From NCBI RefSeq assembly GCF_900457465.1, contig NZ_UAUU01000002.1:930001-994000 (forward strand): 64,000 nt of DNA, in the 5' to 3' direction. The position numbers and the translations under genes were made by a program. Positions 25,465-34,290 of this stretch are shown here, piece by piece; position 1 is the first letter of the stretch; every line of letters begins with the position of its first letter. The notes under the pieces were generated by a model that saw nothing but the letters and a program-made list of their open reading frames with translations, searched no databases and was not told the origin of the DNA. This stretch comes from Sphingobacterium multivorum (GTDB taxonomy: Bacteria > Bacteroidota > Bacteroidia > Sphingobacteriales > Sphingobacteriaceae).

Positions 25465-26181
25465 TTAATATCCTTTTGCGACTTTGTTATGCTTCGGAAA
25501 ATTGACGGCAATAAATTTATTGGCCGATTTCCAAAACTTCGCCTGTATACGCTTTAGCAGAGACTGTTTTTGTGTAATTCTTTCCAAGCGTTCTTTCGCT
25601 TCATGCTTGCGCTGGATCTTCTCTCGCAATTCACGTTCTTTCTCTTCGGGGTCCCAAAGCATGGCTGTACACATACAGTTTTTACGGTCTTTGCTCATCA
25701 GAATTTCATAATTCACGCAACTTTGACAACCCTTCCAAAATTCATCATCGGAGGTCAATTCGGAATATGGAACCGGTTCATAGCCTAGTTCTGAGTTGAT
25801 TTTCATCACGGCAAACCCGGTTGTCAAACCAAAGATCTTCGCTTTAGGGTATTTCTCACGGGAAAGTTCGAAGACTCTTTTTTTGATCGCTTTTGCCAAA
25901 CCGACTTTTCTGAATTCGGGATTGACAATCAAACCTGAGTTCGCAACATAATCACCATGCCCCCAAGTTTCTATATAACAAAAACCTGCCCATCGGCCAT
26001 CTCTATGTAAAGCAATCACTGCTTTACCTTCATTCATCTTGTTGGCAACGTATTCTGGTTTACGACGCGCAATACCAGTACCACGAGCCTTTGCAGACTC
26101 GAACATTTCGTCGCAAATAACCTCTGCATAATGTGCATGCTCAGGTTTAGCCGGGATAATTAAAAAATCTGATATAGTCAT
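25465..26181 (-). CDS. GNAT-family acyltransferase, probable N-acylglutamate synthase
   Basis: A 238-residue protein with a GNAT fold: acyl-CoA-binding loop in VNPEFRKVGLAKAIKKRVFEL near residues 85-105 and KINSELGYEPVP at the end of the domain. Its position as the first gene before argG and argC, as in other Bacteroidota, makes it a good candidate for the first enzyme of arginine synthesis (acylation of glutamate); this is inference. After the GNAT core comes a cysteine-bearing segment (GCQSC, NCMC) that could bind metal, and a basic coiled-coil tail (EKERELREKIQRKHEAKERL). It is preceded by an unusually long leader with an Arg-rich ORF. Confidence 0.75.
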   Translation of the reverse strand: MTISDFLIIPAKPEHAHYAEVICDEMFESAKARGTGIARRKPEYVANKMNEGKAVIALHRDGRWAGFCYIETWGHGDYVANSGLIVNPEFRKVGLAKAIKKRVFELSREKYPKAKIFGLTTGFAVMKINSELGYEPVPYSELTSDDEFWKGCQSCVNYEILMSKDRKNCMCTAMLWDPEEKERELREKIQRKHEAKERLERITQKQSLLKRIQAKFWKSANKFIAVNFPKHNKVAKGY

Positions 26182-26294
26182 TGACTTACGACCCTAATAA
26201 TAAAACAACAACTACTGTCGTGTTTTGTTACTAAATAAATTAAAATAATGGATTCAAAACCATCGGACAATCATGGTCTTGCTTGGAAAGATTC

Positions 26295-26321
26295 ACTACC
26301 TCAAATCAAGCCCGAGGTAGT
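26295..26321 (-). promoter_or_regulatory. Hairpin overlapping the leader-peptide stop codon
   Basis: In the transcript ACTACCTC (plus 26321-26314) pairs perfectly with GAGGTAGT (26302-26295), with an 11-base loop containing CGG GCT TGA, the last sense codons and stop of the leader ORF. A ribosome paused on the preceding CGA-CGA codons would cover the 5' arm, so stem formation should depend on Arg-tRNA supply. A weaker AGACCAT/ATGGTTT stem lies downstream (plus 26262-26282 region). A classical T-tract terminator is not evident, so control could act on transcription or translation. Confidence 0.5.
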
Positions 26322-26440
26322 ATAGGTCGTCGGAGGCGTAAAACAGGTATTTCTACAAAAATGAAAGCACAGAAAACCTTCCTCATAAACTTCTCAAAAG
26401 CTTGAGTATAAGAATAATCGTTCTTTTTGTTCTGTTTCAT
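26306..26440 (-). CDS. Putative arginine leader peptide (44 residues)
   Basis: The ORF starts at ATG (26438-26440) and ends at TGA (26306-26308). It begins MKQNKKNDYSYTQAFEKF and ends VLRLRRPILPRA, with four of its five arginines in the last ten residues, coded by CGC, CGA, CGA and CGG. It lies about 27 bases downstream of the predicted transcript start and 125 bases upstream of the first gene of an arginine operon. An Arg-rich C-terminus followed by a hairpin is the classical layout of attenuation leader peptides. At 44 codons it is longer than most. No homologues can be checked here; the case rests on position, composition and structure. Confidence 0.55.
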   Translation of the reverse strand: MKQNKKNDYSYTQAFEKFMRKVFCAFIFVEIPVLRLRRPILPRA

Positions 26441-26473
26441 TTTTTAATGCGCTGTCAATTGTTTCTGACGATG

Positions 26474-26481
26474 CAAATGTA
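26474..26481 (-). promoter_or_regulatory. Promoter element of the arginine operon
   Basis: TACATTTG on the minus strand fits TAnnTTTG. A TTG lies 23 bases upstream (plus 26505-26507), wider than ideal. It predicts a transcript start near 26467, giving a 285-base leader before the GNAT gene. Confidence 0.5.
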
Positions 26482-26744
26482 TAAAAATATTTTTTTCTTT
26501 TCCACAATATTCTAATTGATTTTTTGCAAAAATCAAAAATTTACAATCTACCATCAAAACCGCGTTGTAAGCTTCATTTTCAAGCAATTAATCCGCAATA
26601 AGCCGGCAATAGACCGCGCACATTAGCGATATTAATTTGACAACAAAACGTATAAAGGTTTAAGGCTTTATCAATTGAAATTGTTGTTTTTCCTATCGGT
26701 TCGTTATTTTTAGTCAAAAACAATACTTTTGTAGGGATCATTTA
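26482..26744. other. Non-coding gap upstream of the arginine leader and the 26745 gene
   Basis: AT-rich region with no gene seen. It holds the promoter of the rightward 26745 gene (TACTTTTG, 26724-26731) at its right end; nothing else was identified. Confidence 0.5.
26724..26731 (+). promoter_or_regulatory. -7 element before the 26745 gene
   Basis: TACTTTTG fits TAnnTTTG; the upstream partner is only a weak TTCG at 20 bases. The start codon is 13 bases downstream, implying a very short leader. Confidence 0.45.
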
Positions 26745-27020
26745 ATGGAGAATAGTATGTCACCGAGTTTAATTTTCTATCTTATTTTTGCTGTCCCTTA
26801 CATTATCTTTATGTATTGGCTCGTCAAACAGGACAAACATAAATATGCCTGGGGAATAGCAATCATTACTATTGTTGCCCTATTAGCGATTTACGTATCG
26901 CAGAAAGCCAGTAAAGTGGCCATGGACAATTATCAACAGCATCAGATCGACTCGAGAGAGATCGAGCGGGAAGAGCGTTTACAAAAACAACAGGATAGCA
27001 TTAATCATGCTCAACAATAA
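26745..27020 (+). CDS. Small two-helix membrane protein
   Basis: A 91-residue protein with membrane segments at about residues 6-24 (LIFYLIFAVPYIIFMYWLV) and 33-50 (GIAIITIVALLAIYV), a lysine/histidine loop between (KQDKHKY), and a charged C-terminal helix (SREIEREERLQKQQDSINH) likely in the cytoplasm or forming a coiled coil. No family recognised. Monocistronic with its own promoter element and terminator. Confidence 0.6.
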   Translation: MENSMSPSLIFYLIFAVPYIIFMYWLVKQDKHKYAWGIAIITIVALLAIYVSQKASKVAMDNYQQHQIDSREIEREERLQKQQDSINHAQQ

Positions 27021-27044
27021 AAAAGCGGCGAATGCCGCTTTTTT
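27019..27044. terminator. Terminator after the 26745 gene
   Basis: AAAAAAGCGGC pairs with GCCGCTTTTTT around GAAT. It can serve the convergent oligopeptidase gene as well. Confidence 0.92.
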
Positions 27045-27063
27045 ATTGTTCGTTTGTATAATT

Positions 27064-29151
27064 TCAAATAAGACCTTCTAATTTAAAGAGAAAAGCATAT
27101 TCCAATGCAATTTCCTTTAAGTAGTCAAATCGACCAGATGCCCCACCGTGGCCATAATCCATATCTGTCTTTAAAAGTAAAACCGTATCTCCGGTTTTAG
27201 TTGCCCTAAGTTTAGCCACCCATTTTGCTGGTTCAAAATACTGCACCTGACTGTCGTGAAGCCCAGTTGTGACCAATAAATTGGGGTATTCTTTTGCTTC
27301 AATATTTTCATATGGAGAATAGGCCTTCATATAACTATAAGCTTCCTTTTCATTGGGATTGCCCCATTCATCATATTCATTTGTAGTCAACGGTATAGTA
27401 TCGTCCAACATGGTATTCACTACATCCACAAACGGTACCTGAGCTATTATGCCATGATATAGCTCGGGCGCAATATTAGCGACTACGCCCATCAGCAAAC
27501 CTCCTGCACTTCCCCCCTGTGCATAAAGATGTTCGGGTGTACAATAATGTCGATCAATCAGGTATTTACCACAATCCACAAAATCATAAAAGGTATTCAT
27601 CTTATGCATCATTTTCCCATCTTCATACCACTGCCGCCCCATTTCCTCTCCACCTCTGATATGTGCCAAAGCGTAGATAAATCCACGATCCAACAAACTC
27701 AGTCGATTGCTCGAAAAAGTGGGGTCCATCGATGCCCCGTAAGATCCATAGGCATATTGCAACAATGGAGCTGAACCATCAAGTTTGGTTCCTTTTTTAT
27801 AAACAATAGAGATCGGCACCTGAATACCATCTCTTGCCGTTGCAAAAACACGCTCGCTGATATATGCAGCTTGGTCATATCCACCCAAAATCTCCTGTTG
27901 CTTTAACAATACTTTCTCCTGCTTAGCCATGTCATATTCATAGACTGAGCTTGGTGTCACTAAAGAAGTATAGCCATATCGCAACTTATCGCTGTTGTAT
28001 TCAACATTAATAGCCGGATATACCGTGTAGGTAACTTCTCCAAAATCCAAATAGTGCTGTTGCTGACTATTTAAATTATAAATTGCCAATTGAGTCAATC
28101 CGTTTTTTCGTTCAGCAATAGCTAGAAAACCCTTAAACTCTTCAATATCGCTGACCAATACATTCGGTCGATGATCGATGAATGTCTGCCAGTTACCGCG
28201 CTCTGTACGATCTAAGGGACATTGCATGATTTGAAAATTGATGGCCTCATCATTGGTCAGAATTAAAAAGCGATCGTCCAATGCAATGACCGAATAGAGA
28301 ACATTGTGTATCCTTGGCTGAAAAACGCGAAATTCCGACTGCGGTAAATCAGCATTCAATATCCAAATTTCTGAAGACAATGTCCCTTCAGAATTGATGA
28401 TGATATATTTTCCATTTTTGGATTTCCCGACAGCAATATAATTTGTATTATCTTTCTCTTCATACACGGCCACATCCGCTTTTGTATCGCTGCCCAATGT
28501 ATGTCGCATAATCCTCTCGCTAAGTAAAGTTACAGGATTTTTAGCCGTATAAAACAACGTCAGGTTATCATTTCCCCATATCGCTGCCCCCTCTGTATTC
28601 TTTATCTGGTCGGGATAAATTTCTCCGGTCTCAATATTTTTGATAAATATGGTATATTCCCTCCGGGATACGGTATCCACACTAAAGGCAAGCAAACGAT
28701 TATCCGGACTAACCGAAAATCCCTTTGCCGTATAATATGCATGCCCTTGGGCAAGCTGATCTACATCCAATAGCACTTCTTCTTCGCCCTCAAGCGTACC
28801 CTTTTTCCGACAGAATTTAAAATACTGTTTCCCCTCTTCCGTACGGCTATAATAGTAGTAGCCATTTTTGAAATAAGGTACCGACTCGTCTTTTTCCTTA
28901 ATACGGGACTTCAATTCGTGAAAAAGATCCTCCTGTAGGTCTACTGTATCCTGAAGCATCAAACTGGTGTAATCGTTTTCCTTTTCCAGATAGTCAATAA
29001 CTTCTTGAGCTTTTTCTCCTTTTTTAAAGTAATCAATCATCCAATAATAATCATCTCGCACAGCATCATCATGTATGTTTCTTACATGAGGGTAAACTGC
29101 TGCCATTGGGGCCATTAGATTAGGCCAAACTATTTTTTTATTTTGTTGCAT
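27064..29151 (-). CDS. Oligopeptidase B (S9A prolyl-oligopeptidase family)
   Basis: A 695-residue serine peptidase that cleaves short peptides after basic residues. The N-terminal half is a beta-propeller that limits substrate size; the C-terminal alpha/beta hydrolase carries the nucleophile Ser in YAQGGSAGGLLMGVVAN, the Asp in VTTGLHDSQVQYFEPAKW and the His in DYGHGGASGRFDY. HIRGGEEMGRQWYEDGKM is the typical S9A segment before the nucleophile. No signal peptide is seen, so it should be cytoplasmic. Oligopeptidase B is favoured over prolyl oligopeptidase from the overall pattern. Monocistronic. Confidence 0.9.
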   Translation of the reverse strand: MQQNKKIVWPNLMAPMAAVYPHVRNIHDDAVRDDYYWMIDYFKKGEKAQEVIDYLEKENDYTSLMLQDTVDLQEDLFHELKSRIKEKDESVPYFKNGYYYYSRTEEGKQYFKFCRKKGTLEGEEEVLLDVDQLAQGHAYYTAKGFSVSPDNRLLAFSVDTVSRREYTIFIKNIETGEIYPDQIKNTEGAAIWGNDNLTLFYTAKNPVTLLSERIMRHTLGSDTKADVAVYEEKDNTNYIAVGKSKNGKYIIINSEGTLSSEIWILNADLPQSEFRVFQPRIHNVLYSVIALDDRFLILTNDEAINFQIMQCPLDRTERGNWQTFIDHRPNVLVSDIEEFKGFLAIAERKNGLTQLAIYNLNSQQQHYLDFGEVTYTVYPAINVEYNSDKLRYGYTSLVTPSSVYEYDMAKQEKVLLKQQEILGGYDQAAYISERVFATARDGIQVPISIVYKKGTKLDGSAPLLQYAYGSYGASMDPTFSSNRLSLLDRGFIYALAHIRGGEEMGRQWYEDGKMMHKMNTFYDFVDCGKYLIDRHYCTPEHLYAQGGSAGGLLMGVVANIAPELYHGIIAQVPFVDVVNTMLDDTIPLTTNEYDEWGNPNEKEAYSYMKAYSPYENIEAKEYPNLLVTTGLHDSQVQYFEPAKWVAKLRATKTGDTVLLLKTDMDYGHGGASGRFDYLKEIALEYAFLFKLEGLI

Positions 29152-29474
29152 TCGCTTTCTTATTCGCTATTTAATATAAACGCTTTCTCATTCTGCTGTC
29201 CGGACCATCCCATAAAACAGGAGCCTCCTAGAAAGATTTGAATTTAAGATATTTCGTCAACAGTTTAATAAGAGATATGGATTATAAATACTTTTAATAA
29301 AAATTAACAGTTCAGAAGAAGCATTAGCATTATCTTTGCTATTCTGCTATAGTTAGGAATAAATGAGCAGACACGCTCTTGAAAAAAAATTAAAACACAC
29401 AGGAGAGAATAACCAGGTGGAATGCGTTCATGGCAATCATTGAAAGCAGACACTTCATTAAGAATTATTTACAT
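29152..29474 (+). other. Leader region of the subtilase gene
   Basis: This gap contains TATCTTTG (29331-29338), a -7 element that would give a leader of about 130 bases. A 26-codon upstream ORF starts at ATG 29363 (MSRHALEKKLKHTGENNQ...) and stops at 29443, overlapping an in-frame extension of the subtilase (ATG 29430). It is unclear whether it is translated. No other feature seen. Confidence 0.35.
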
Positions 29475-31100
29475 ATGAATTTAAAAAAATCACTATATCT
29501 AATTGCTTTAGGCTCATTGCCACTTATCTCTTTCGGACAATCGGATACCATTCCAGCAAATTGGTTTAATTTGGACTATAAGACGGATGGGGTGATGGGA
29601 ATCAGTACCGAAAAAACGTATAAAACTTTATTGAAAGGGAGAAAATCCACTCCAGTCATCGTTGGCGTATTGGATGGAGGTGTGGATGTTTATCACGAGG
29701 ACCTCAAAGATGTCGTGTGGATCAATGTGAAGGATAGTCTTGCAAATGGTATAGATAATGATGGCAATGGCTATATCAATGATAAATATGGCTGGAACTT
29801 TATTGGAAACGCCAATGGAGAAGATGTTCAGTTCGACAACCTTGAACTGACAAGACAGCTTAGGATACTGGACGAAAAGTTTGCAAACATCACAGCGGCA
29901 ACAGAACTCAATGAAGCTGGTCGAAAAGCTTTCGCTAGTTATCAAAAAATGCTTGCCAAATATAAAAACAAGCTAGAAGAAGCTAAAATGGGTCAATTTT
30001 CGTACGATGCGCTCAAACGCAACATAGACGCTGTGGTACGTGAAATAGGTAAAAAGCCCGAGGATATCACACAGGAGGACATAGACAATTTCAAAGCGAC
30101 CACAAATACGCAACGCATCGCACTGGGCTATGCAAAGGATGAAATCCACAACGGCGGCTTTGCCAAATTTTTTGATGATATCACCGAAGGTGCAAAATAT
30201 TTCAACAATCAAGTTGATTATCATTTAAACAAAGCATACGATTCTCGACCTATTGTTGGCGATAATTATGAAGATGCTTCAGAGCGCCATTATGGCAACG
30301 CGGACGTAAAGGGACCAGATGCATTACATGGCAGCCATGTCGCAGGAATTATCGGTGCAAAACGCAATAATAATATCGGTATCAATGGAGTAGCGGATAA
30401 CGTTAAAATACTCACGGTTAGACTCGTCCCTGATGGTGATGAGCGTGACAAAGACGTCGCAAATGCTATTCGCTACGCTGCAGACAACGGAGCCAAAGTA
30501 CTGAACATGAGCTTTGGGAAAAGTTATGCCCATAATAAGCAGGCCGTAGACGATGCCATCAGATATGCTGAATCCAAAGATGTATTGATGGTTCATGCCG
30601 CAGGAAATGACAGTGAAGATAACGATATAGAACCTAATTTTCCAATGAAGTATTATACGGATGCAAAAGGTGATACCACCGGAGTTGCCAATGCATGGAT
30701 CACCGTAGGCGCAACCGGTCTTCATTTGGACAATGAACTATTAGCCGATTTTTCCAATTATGGCAAAAAAACGGTCGACGTTTTTGCTCCTGGCGTCCAC
30801 ATCAACTCAACGGTACCAGATTCCAAGTATAAAGAAGAACAGGGCACGAGTATGGCTGCGCCCGTTGTCGCTGGTCTGGCGGCAATGATTCGATCTTATT
30901 ATCCCAATTTGAGCGCGGTGGAAACCAAACAGATTATTATGGAATCGGTGGAAAAGCCGAACCAACTGGTACAGATAAAGGTTGGTGAAGATGCCACCAA
31001 AACGGTTCGATTAGCGGACATCTCGGTCACCGGAGGAATCGTCAATGCTTATAACGCCATTATAAAAGCAGAAGAATATACCAACAAAAAGAAAAAATAA
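29475..31100 (+). CDS. Secreted S8 subtilisin-like peptidase
   Basis: A 541-residue subtilase with an export signal (MNLKKSLYLIALGSLPLISFGQ). The catalytic triad is visible: Asp in VIVGVLDGGVDVYHEDL near residue 60, His in DALHGSHVAGIIGA near 280, and Ser in EQGTSMAAPVVAGLAA near 460. About 220 residues separate Asp and His, an inserted helical region typical of a Bacteroidota subgroup. ATG 29475 is preferred over 29430 because it begins the signal peptide. The product should act in the periplasm or outside; no C-terminal type IX secretion domain is evident. Confidence 0.9.
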   Translation: MNLKKSLYLIALGSLPLISFGQSDTIPANWFNLDYKTDGVMGISTEKTYKTLLKGRKSTPVIVGVLDGGVDVYHEDLKDVVWINVKDSLANGIDNDGNGYINDKYGWNFIGNANGEDVQFDNLELTRQLRILDEKFANITAATELNEAGRKAFASYQKMLAKYKNKLEEAKMGQFSYDALKRNIDAVVREIGKKPEDITQEDIDNFKATTNTQRIALGYAKDEIHNGGFAKFFDDITEGAKYFNNQVDYHLNKAYDSRPIVGDNYEDASERHYGNADVKGPDALHGSHVAGIIGAKRNNNIGINGVADNVKILTVRLVPDGDERDKDVANAIRYAADNGAKVLNMSFGKSYAHNKQAVDDAIRYAESKDVLMVHAAGNDSEDNDIEPNFPMKYYTDAKGDTTGVANAWITVGATGLHLDNELLADFSNYGKKTVDVFAPGVHINSTVPDSKYKEEQGTSMAAPVVAGLAAMIRSYYPNLSAVETKQIIMESVEKPNQLVQIKVGEDATKTVRLADISVTGGIVNAYNAIIKAEEYTNKKKK

Positions 31101-31175
31101 ATATTTTCTCGTTTTTTTATACCAAAACTATCTTTTGTCCGTTTAATTATTTAACTTACAGAGACAAAACAACAG

Positions 31176-31373
31176 ATGCTTATGGTAGAAAACTTTACCC
31201 AATCAGAAAACGAAGTTCAAAATTTGCTAACCCAAAACGAGAAGGTAATGACAGACGAGGACATAGAAAATGAATTGAAACTTCAATTACCAAAAATGTT
31301 GCTTCATCCAAGCAAAAGAAGTGTAGAGAATATCCTGGCATATTCGAAACAACTGGAAAAAAGAAAGGCCTAA
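31176..31373 (+). CDS. Small conserved-looking protein of unknown function
   Basis: A 65-residue acidic, helical protein. Its C-terminal half (KLQLPKMLLHPSKRSVENIL and following AYSKQL) looks well structured, and the gene is followed at once by a perfect terminator, so it is probably real. No family was recognised. ATG 31182 is an alternative start. Confidence 0.55.
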   Translation: MLMVENFTQSENEVQNLLTQNEKVMTDEDIENELKLQLPKMLLHPSKRSVENILAYSKQLEKRKA

Positions 31374-31397
31374 TCTGGGAGATTAGGCCTTATTTTT
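31365..31397 (+). terminator. Terminator of the 31176 gene
   Basis: AAGGCCTAATCT and AGATTAGGCCTT form a perfect 12-base stem around GGG, then a T run. The stop codon lies inside the left arm. Confidence 0.92.
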
Positions 31398-31502
31398 TAA
31401 CCTTAATATCGTCTTGATTTATCTATGATCCAAAACAGTTGAGACTTCCCTTCCGTTTTGCACATTAAAATCAGAGTATTCACCATGTAGTAGGTTTCAA
31501 AA

Positions 31503-31535
31503 TTTCTTTTTTGATGGAAATTTTGGCTAGTTTTG
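31503..31535 (+). promoter_or_regulatory. nth promoter, near-identical to the rbfA promoter
   Basis: TTTC (31503-31506), a 21-base spacer ending GAAATTTTGGC, then TAGTTTTG (31528-31535). It lies five bases before the preferred nth start, so the mRNA would be almost leaderless. The block overlaps the longer ORF start (31511), which argues against that start. Confidence 0.5.
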
Positions 31536-31540
31536 AACCG

Positions 31541-32218
31541 ATGTTAAAACAAGAACGATACAAGGCTTTCGTAGATTATTTCTCCAAAAATAGTCCTGAC
31601 GCACAGACAGAACTCAACTATAGTAATCCGTTTGAATTACTGGTCGCTGTTATTTTATCTGCACAGTGTACAGATAAAAGGATCAACCAAGTCACGCCCA
31701 AATTGTTTGAACGCTACCCTGATGCACACAGTTTGGCAGCTTCTAGTGTAGACGAGGTGTTTAGCTATATACGATCCGTAAGCTATCCAAATAACAAGGC
31801 CAAACACCTTGTTGGAATGGCTCAACTAATGATTGAAAAGTTCAACAACATTGTACCCGAAAAAATTGAGGATCTTGTGAAACTTCCTGGTGTAGGTCGA
31901 AAAACTGCTAATGTCATTTCATCTGTTGTTTATCATAATCCGGCGATGGCCGTAGATACCCATGTTTTTCGTGTTGCAAATCGTCTTGGGCTAACCTATC
32001 GTGCGACAACGCCATTGGCTGTAGAAAAACAATTGGTAAAAAATCTACCCAAAGATACAATTGCCATTGCTCATCATTGGCTGATCTTACACGGACGTTA
32101 CATATGTCTGGCCCGAAAACCAATGTGTGAGAAATGCCCTATTACTTATATGTGCAAATACTTTGAAAAAAATCACCATATAAAAAGTGTTTCAGCTATA
32201 TCAGAAACAAAAAGCTAA
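31541..32218 (+). CDS. nth: Endonuclease III
   Basis: DNA glycosylase/AP lyase that removes oxidised pyrimidines in base excision repair. The helix-hairpin-helix LPGVGRKTANVISSVV carries the catalytic lysine and AVDTHVFRVANRLGL the catalytic aspartate. The C-terminal [4Fe-4S] cluster cysteines are C-X6-C-X2-C-X5-C (CLARKPMCEKCPITYMC). The frame opens at 31511, but ATG 31541 gives the family-like MLKQERYKAFVDYF, a normal length of 225 residues and fits the promoter. recA follows 67 bases downstream with its own promoter. Confidence 0.95.
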   Translation: MLKQERYKAFVDYFSKNSPDAQTELNYSNPFELLVAVILSAQCTDKRINQVTPKLFERYPDAHSLAASSVDEVFSYIRSVSYPNNKAKHLVGMAQLMIEKFNNIVPEKIEDLVKLPGVGRKTANVISSVVYHNPAMAVDTHVFRVANRLGLTYRATTPLAVEKQLVKNLPKDTIAIAHHWLILHGRYICLARKPMCEKCPITYMCKYFEKNHHIKSVSAISETKS

Positions 32219-32235
32219 TTTTTTTAGTGAAAATA

Positions 32236-32266
32236 TTTGGTTTATGATTTTTAATTTTTAATTTTG
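32236..32266 (+). promoter_or_regulatory. recA promoter (TTTG-N19-TAATTTTG)
   Basis: TTTG at 32236-32239, 19 bases, TAATTTTG at 32259-32266: a full consensus match. The predicted start is about 13 bases before the ATG. No LexA-type palindrome was recognised around it. Confidence 0.65.
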
Positions 32267-32285
32267 AGAAATATATACTAAAAAT

Positions 32286-33311
32286 ATGAGCAACACAGAT
32301 AAACTAAAGGCTTTACAGCTGACGTTAGATAAATTGGAGAAGAACTTTGGAAAAGGTTCAATTATGAAGTTAGGGGATACTGCTGTTGAGCCGATCGAAG
32401 CTATTTCTACAGGATCTCTAGGCTTGGATATCGCCTTAGGCATTGGCGGTGTACCAAAAGGCCGTATCATTGAAATATACGGGCCTGAATCTTCGGGTAA
32501 AACTACCTTAGCAACTCACATTGTTGCAGAGGCACAAAAAAAAGGCGGTATTGCAGCAATCATTGATGCTGAACATGCTTTTGATAAATATTACGCTCAA
32601 AAATTAGGCGTAGATGTAGAAAATTTATTGATTTCTCAACCGGATAATGGTGAGCAAGGTTTAGAAATTGCTGATAACCTAATCCGTTCTGGTGCAATCG
32701 ACGTTATTGTCATTGACTCCGTTGCGGCTTTGGTACCAAAAGGCGAGATCGAAGGCGAAATGGGCGATTCTAAAATGGGGCTTCAAGCTCGTTTGATGTC
32801 TCAGGCTTTACGTAAGTTAACAGGTACAATTTCAAAAACAAACTGTTGTTGTATTTTCATCAACCAATTGCGTGAAAAAATTGGTGTCATGTTTGGTAAC
32901 CCAGAAACAACAACTGGTGGTAATGCCTTAAAATTTTACGCTTCTGTACGTTTAGATATCCGTCGTACATCACAAATCAAAGATTCTGATGAAGTATCGG
33001 GTAACCGCGTAAAAGTGAAGATTGTAAAAAATAAAGTAGCCCCTCCGTTCCGCATAGCGGAATTTGATATCATCTTTGGTGAAGGTATCTCTAAAGTAGG
33101 TGAAATCATTGATCTAGGTGTTGAATATGGTATTATTAAAAAAGCAGGCTCCTGGTTTAGCTATGGTGAGACCAAATTAGGACAAGGTCGAGACGCTGTT
33201 AAAGCCTTATTATTCGACAATCCAGATTTAATGGACGAACTTGAAGCTAAAATCCGCGCTGAAGTGACAGGAGAAGATCCAATGCTTAACACCGAGGAAA
33301 ACGAAGACTAG
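32286..33311 (+). CDS. recA: Recombinase RecA
   Basis: Forms filaments on single-stranded DNA for homologous recombination and SOS signalling. The Walker A motif is [13 protein letters not shown] near residue 68, Walker [13 protein letters not shown] near 142, and the signature [20 protein letters not shown] near 178. The C-terminus is short and acidic (TEENED). Length 341 is normal. It lies next to nth, so two repair genes are adjacent, but each has its own promoter and a terminator follows recA. Confidence 0.98.
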   Translation: MSNTDKLKALQLTLDKLEKNFGKGSIMKLGDTAVEPIEAISTGSLGLDIALGIGGVPKGRIIEIYGPESSGKTTLATHIVAEAQKKGGIAAIIDAEHAFDKYYAQKLGVDVENLLISQPDNGEQGLEIADNLIRSGAIDVIVIDSVAALVPKGEIEGEMGDSKMGLQARLMSQALRKLTGTISKTNCCCIFINQLREKIGVMFGNPETTTGGNALKFYASVRLDIRRTSQIKDSDEVSGNRVKVKIVKNKVAPPFRIAEFDIIFGEGISKVGEIIDLGVEYGIIKKAGSWFSYGETKLGQGRDAVKALLFDNPDLMDELEAKIRAEVTGEDPMLNTEENED

Positions 33312-33338
33312 TTCCTGTAAAAATTAGTATAATGTAGG

Positions 33339-33369
33339 TAGCCATCCTGTTTAGGATGGCTATTTTTTT
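33339..33369 (+). terminator. Terminator of recA
   Basis: TAGCCATCCT and AGGATGGCTA pair around GTTT, followed by seven T's. Confidence 0.92.
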
Positions 33370-33394
33370 GCGAAAGTTCAAGTGCTTAGATGAT

Positions 33395-33402
33395 TATTTT
33401 TG
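33395..33402 (+). promoter_or_regulatory. -7 element before the 33504 gene
   Basis: TATTTTTG fits TAnnTTTG, about 100 bases before the start codon; there is no clear -33 partner. Confidence 0.35.
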
Positions 33403-33503
33403 TTACAGATCCAAAGTTTTCAATTTGTACTCATAGATTTTATTAATTTTAGCAGGTCGAGCTAAAAACGCCTGACATCCAAATGCTAAACTTAATATAA
33501 ACA

Positions 33504-34271
33504 ATGAATCGTAAACTAATTCTATTTCTTTTAATACTGCTAGGCTCAGTATTTCATCTACATGCACAAACGATACGCATACTCTCCTTTAATATCCACC
33601 ACGGAAACCCACCCACCGAAAAAGAATCAGTTATCAACCTTGACACAATTGCCAAAATTATTAAAAATTCAAAAGCTGACCTCGTAGGTCTTCAGGAAAT
33701 CGATGTCAATCTCGGTAGATCATATTTTGAAAATCAAGCCAAAAAATTAGCCGAATTAACAGGCATGCACTATATATTTTCCAAAGGAATAGACTTGGAT
33801 AAAGGTGAATATGGCACCGCCATATTGTCAAAAAATCCGATTGAACGTGTAGAAAAACACCTTCTACCCTCACCTGTGGAAAGCGAAACACGTAGTTTAT
33901 CTGTAATCGAAGTCACTATTCACAAAAAGAAACTCTTATTTGCGAATACACACCTTGACCTGAAAGACAAAAACAAAATCGAACAGGCAAAATTCATCAC
34001 CAATCGCTTCAAAAACGAAAAGTTACCCACCATCCTTGTCGGTGATTTGAACTCCGAGCCCAATGATCCAGCGATTATTGAACTTAGCAAAATATTTACA
34101 AAAAGCAGTATTGCCAATGGATTTACGTTTCCTCAAGATAAACCCACTACTGAAATTGATTATATCATGATCAATAAAACAGTTGCCGCAAGGTTTTCTA
34201 ACCATCGAATTTTGGACGAGAAATACGCTAGTGATCATCGTCCATTATATGTCGAGATAAATATTAAATAA
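33504..34271 (+). CDS. Exported endonuclease/exonuclease/phosphatase-family protein
   Basis: A 255-residue member of the Mg-dependent EEP superfamily with a signal peptide (LILFLLILLGSVFHLHAQ). Motifs in order: ILSFNIHHG, DLVGLQEIDVNLGRS with the metal Glu, LLFANTHLDLKDK, TILVGDLNSEPNDPA, and the final SDHRPLYVEI with the Asp-His pair. Substrates in this superfamily include DNA, phosphoinositides and sphingolipids, and cannot be told from motifs. The next gene, a metallophosphoesterase 19 bases downstream, is exported too, so the pair may release phosphate from external substrates. Confidence 0.85.
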   Translation: MNRKLILFLLILLGSVFHLHAQTIRILSFNIHHGNPPTEKESVINLDTIAKIIKNSKADLVGLQEIDVNLGRSYFENQAKKLAELTGMHYIFSKGIDLDKGEYGTAILSKNPIERVEKHLLPSPVESETRSLSVIEVTIHKKKLLFANTHLDLKDKNKIEQAKFITNRFKNEKLPTILVGDLNSEPNDPAIIELSKIFTKSSIANGFTFPQDKPTTEIDYIMINKTVAARFSNHRILDEKYASDHRPLYVEINIK

Positions 34272-34290
34272 CCACTTGTGAGCTTTAAAT

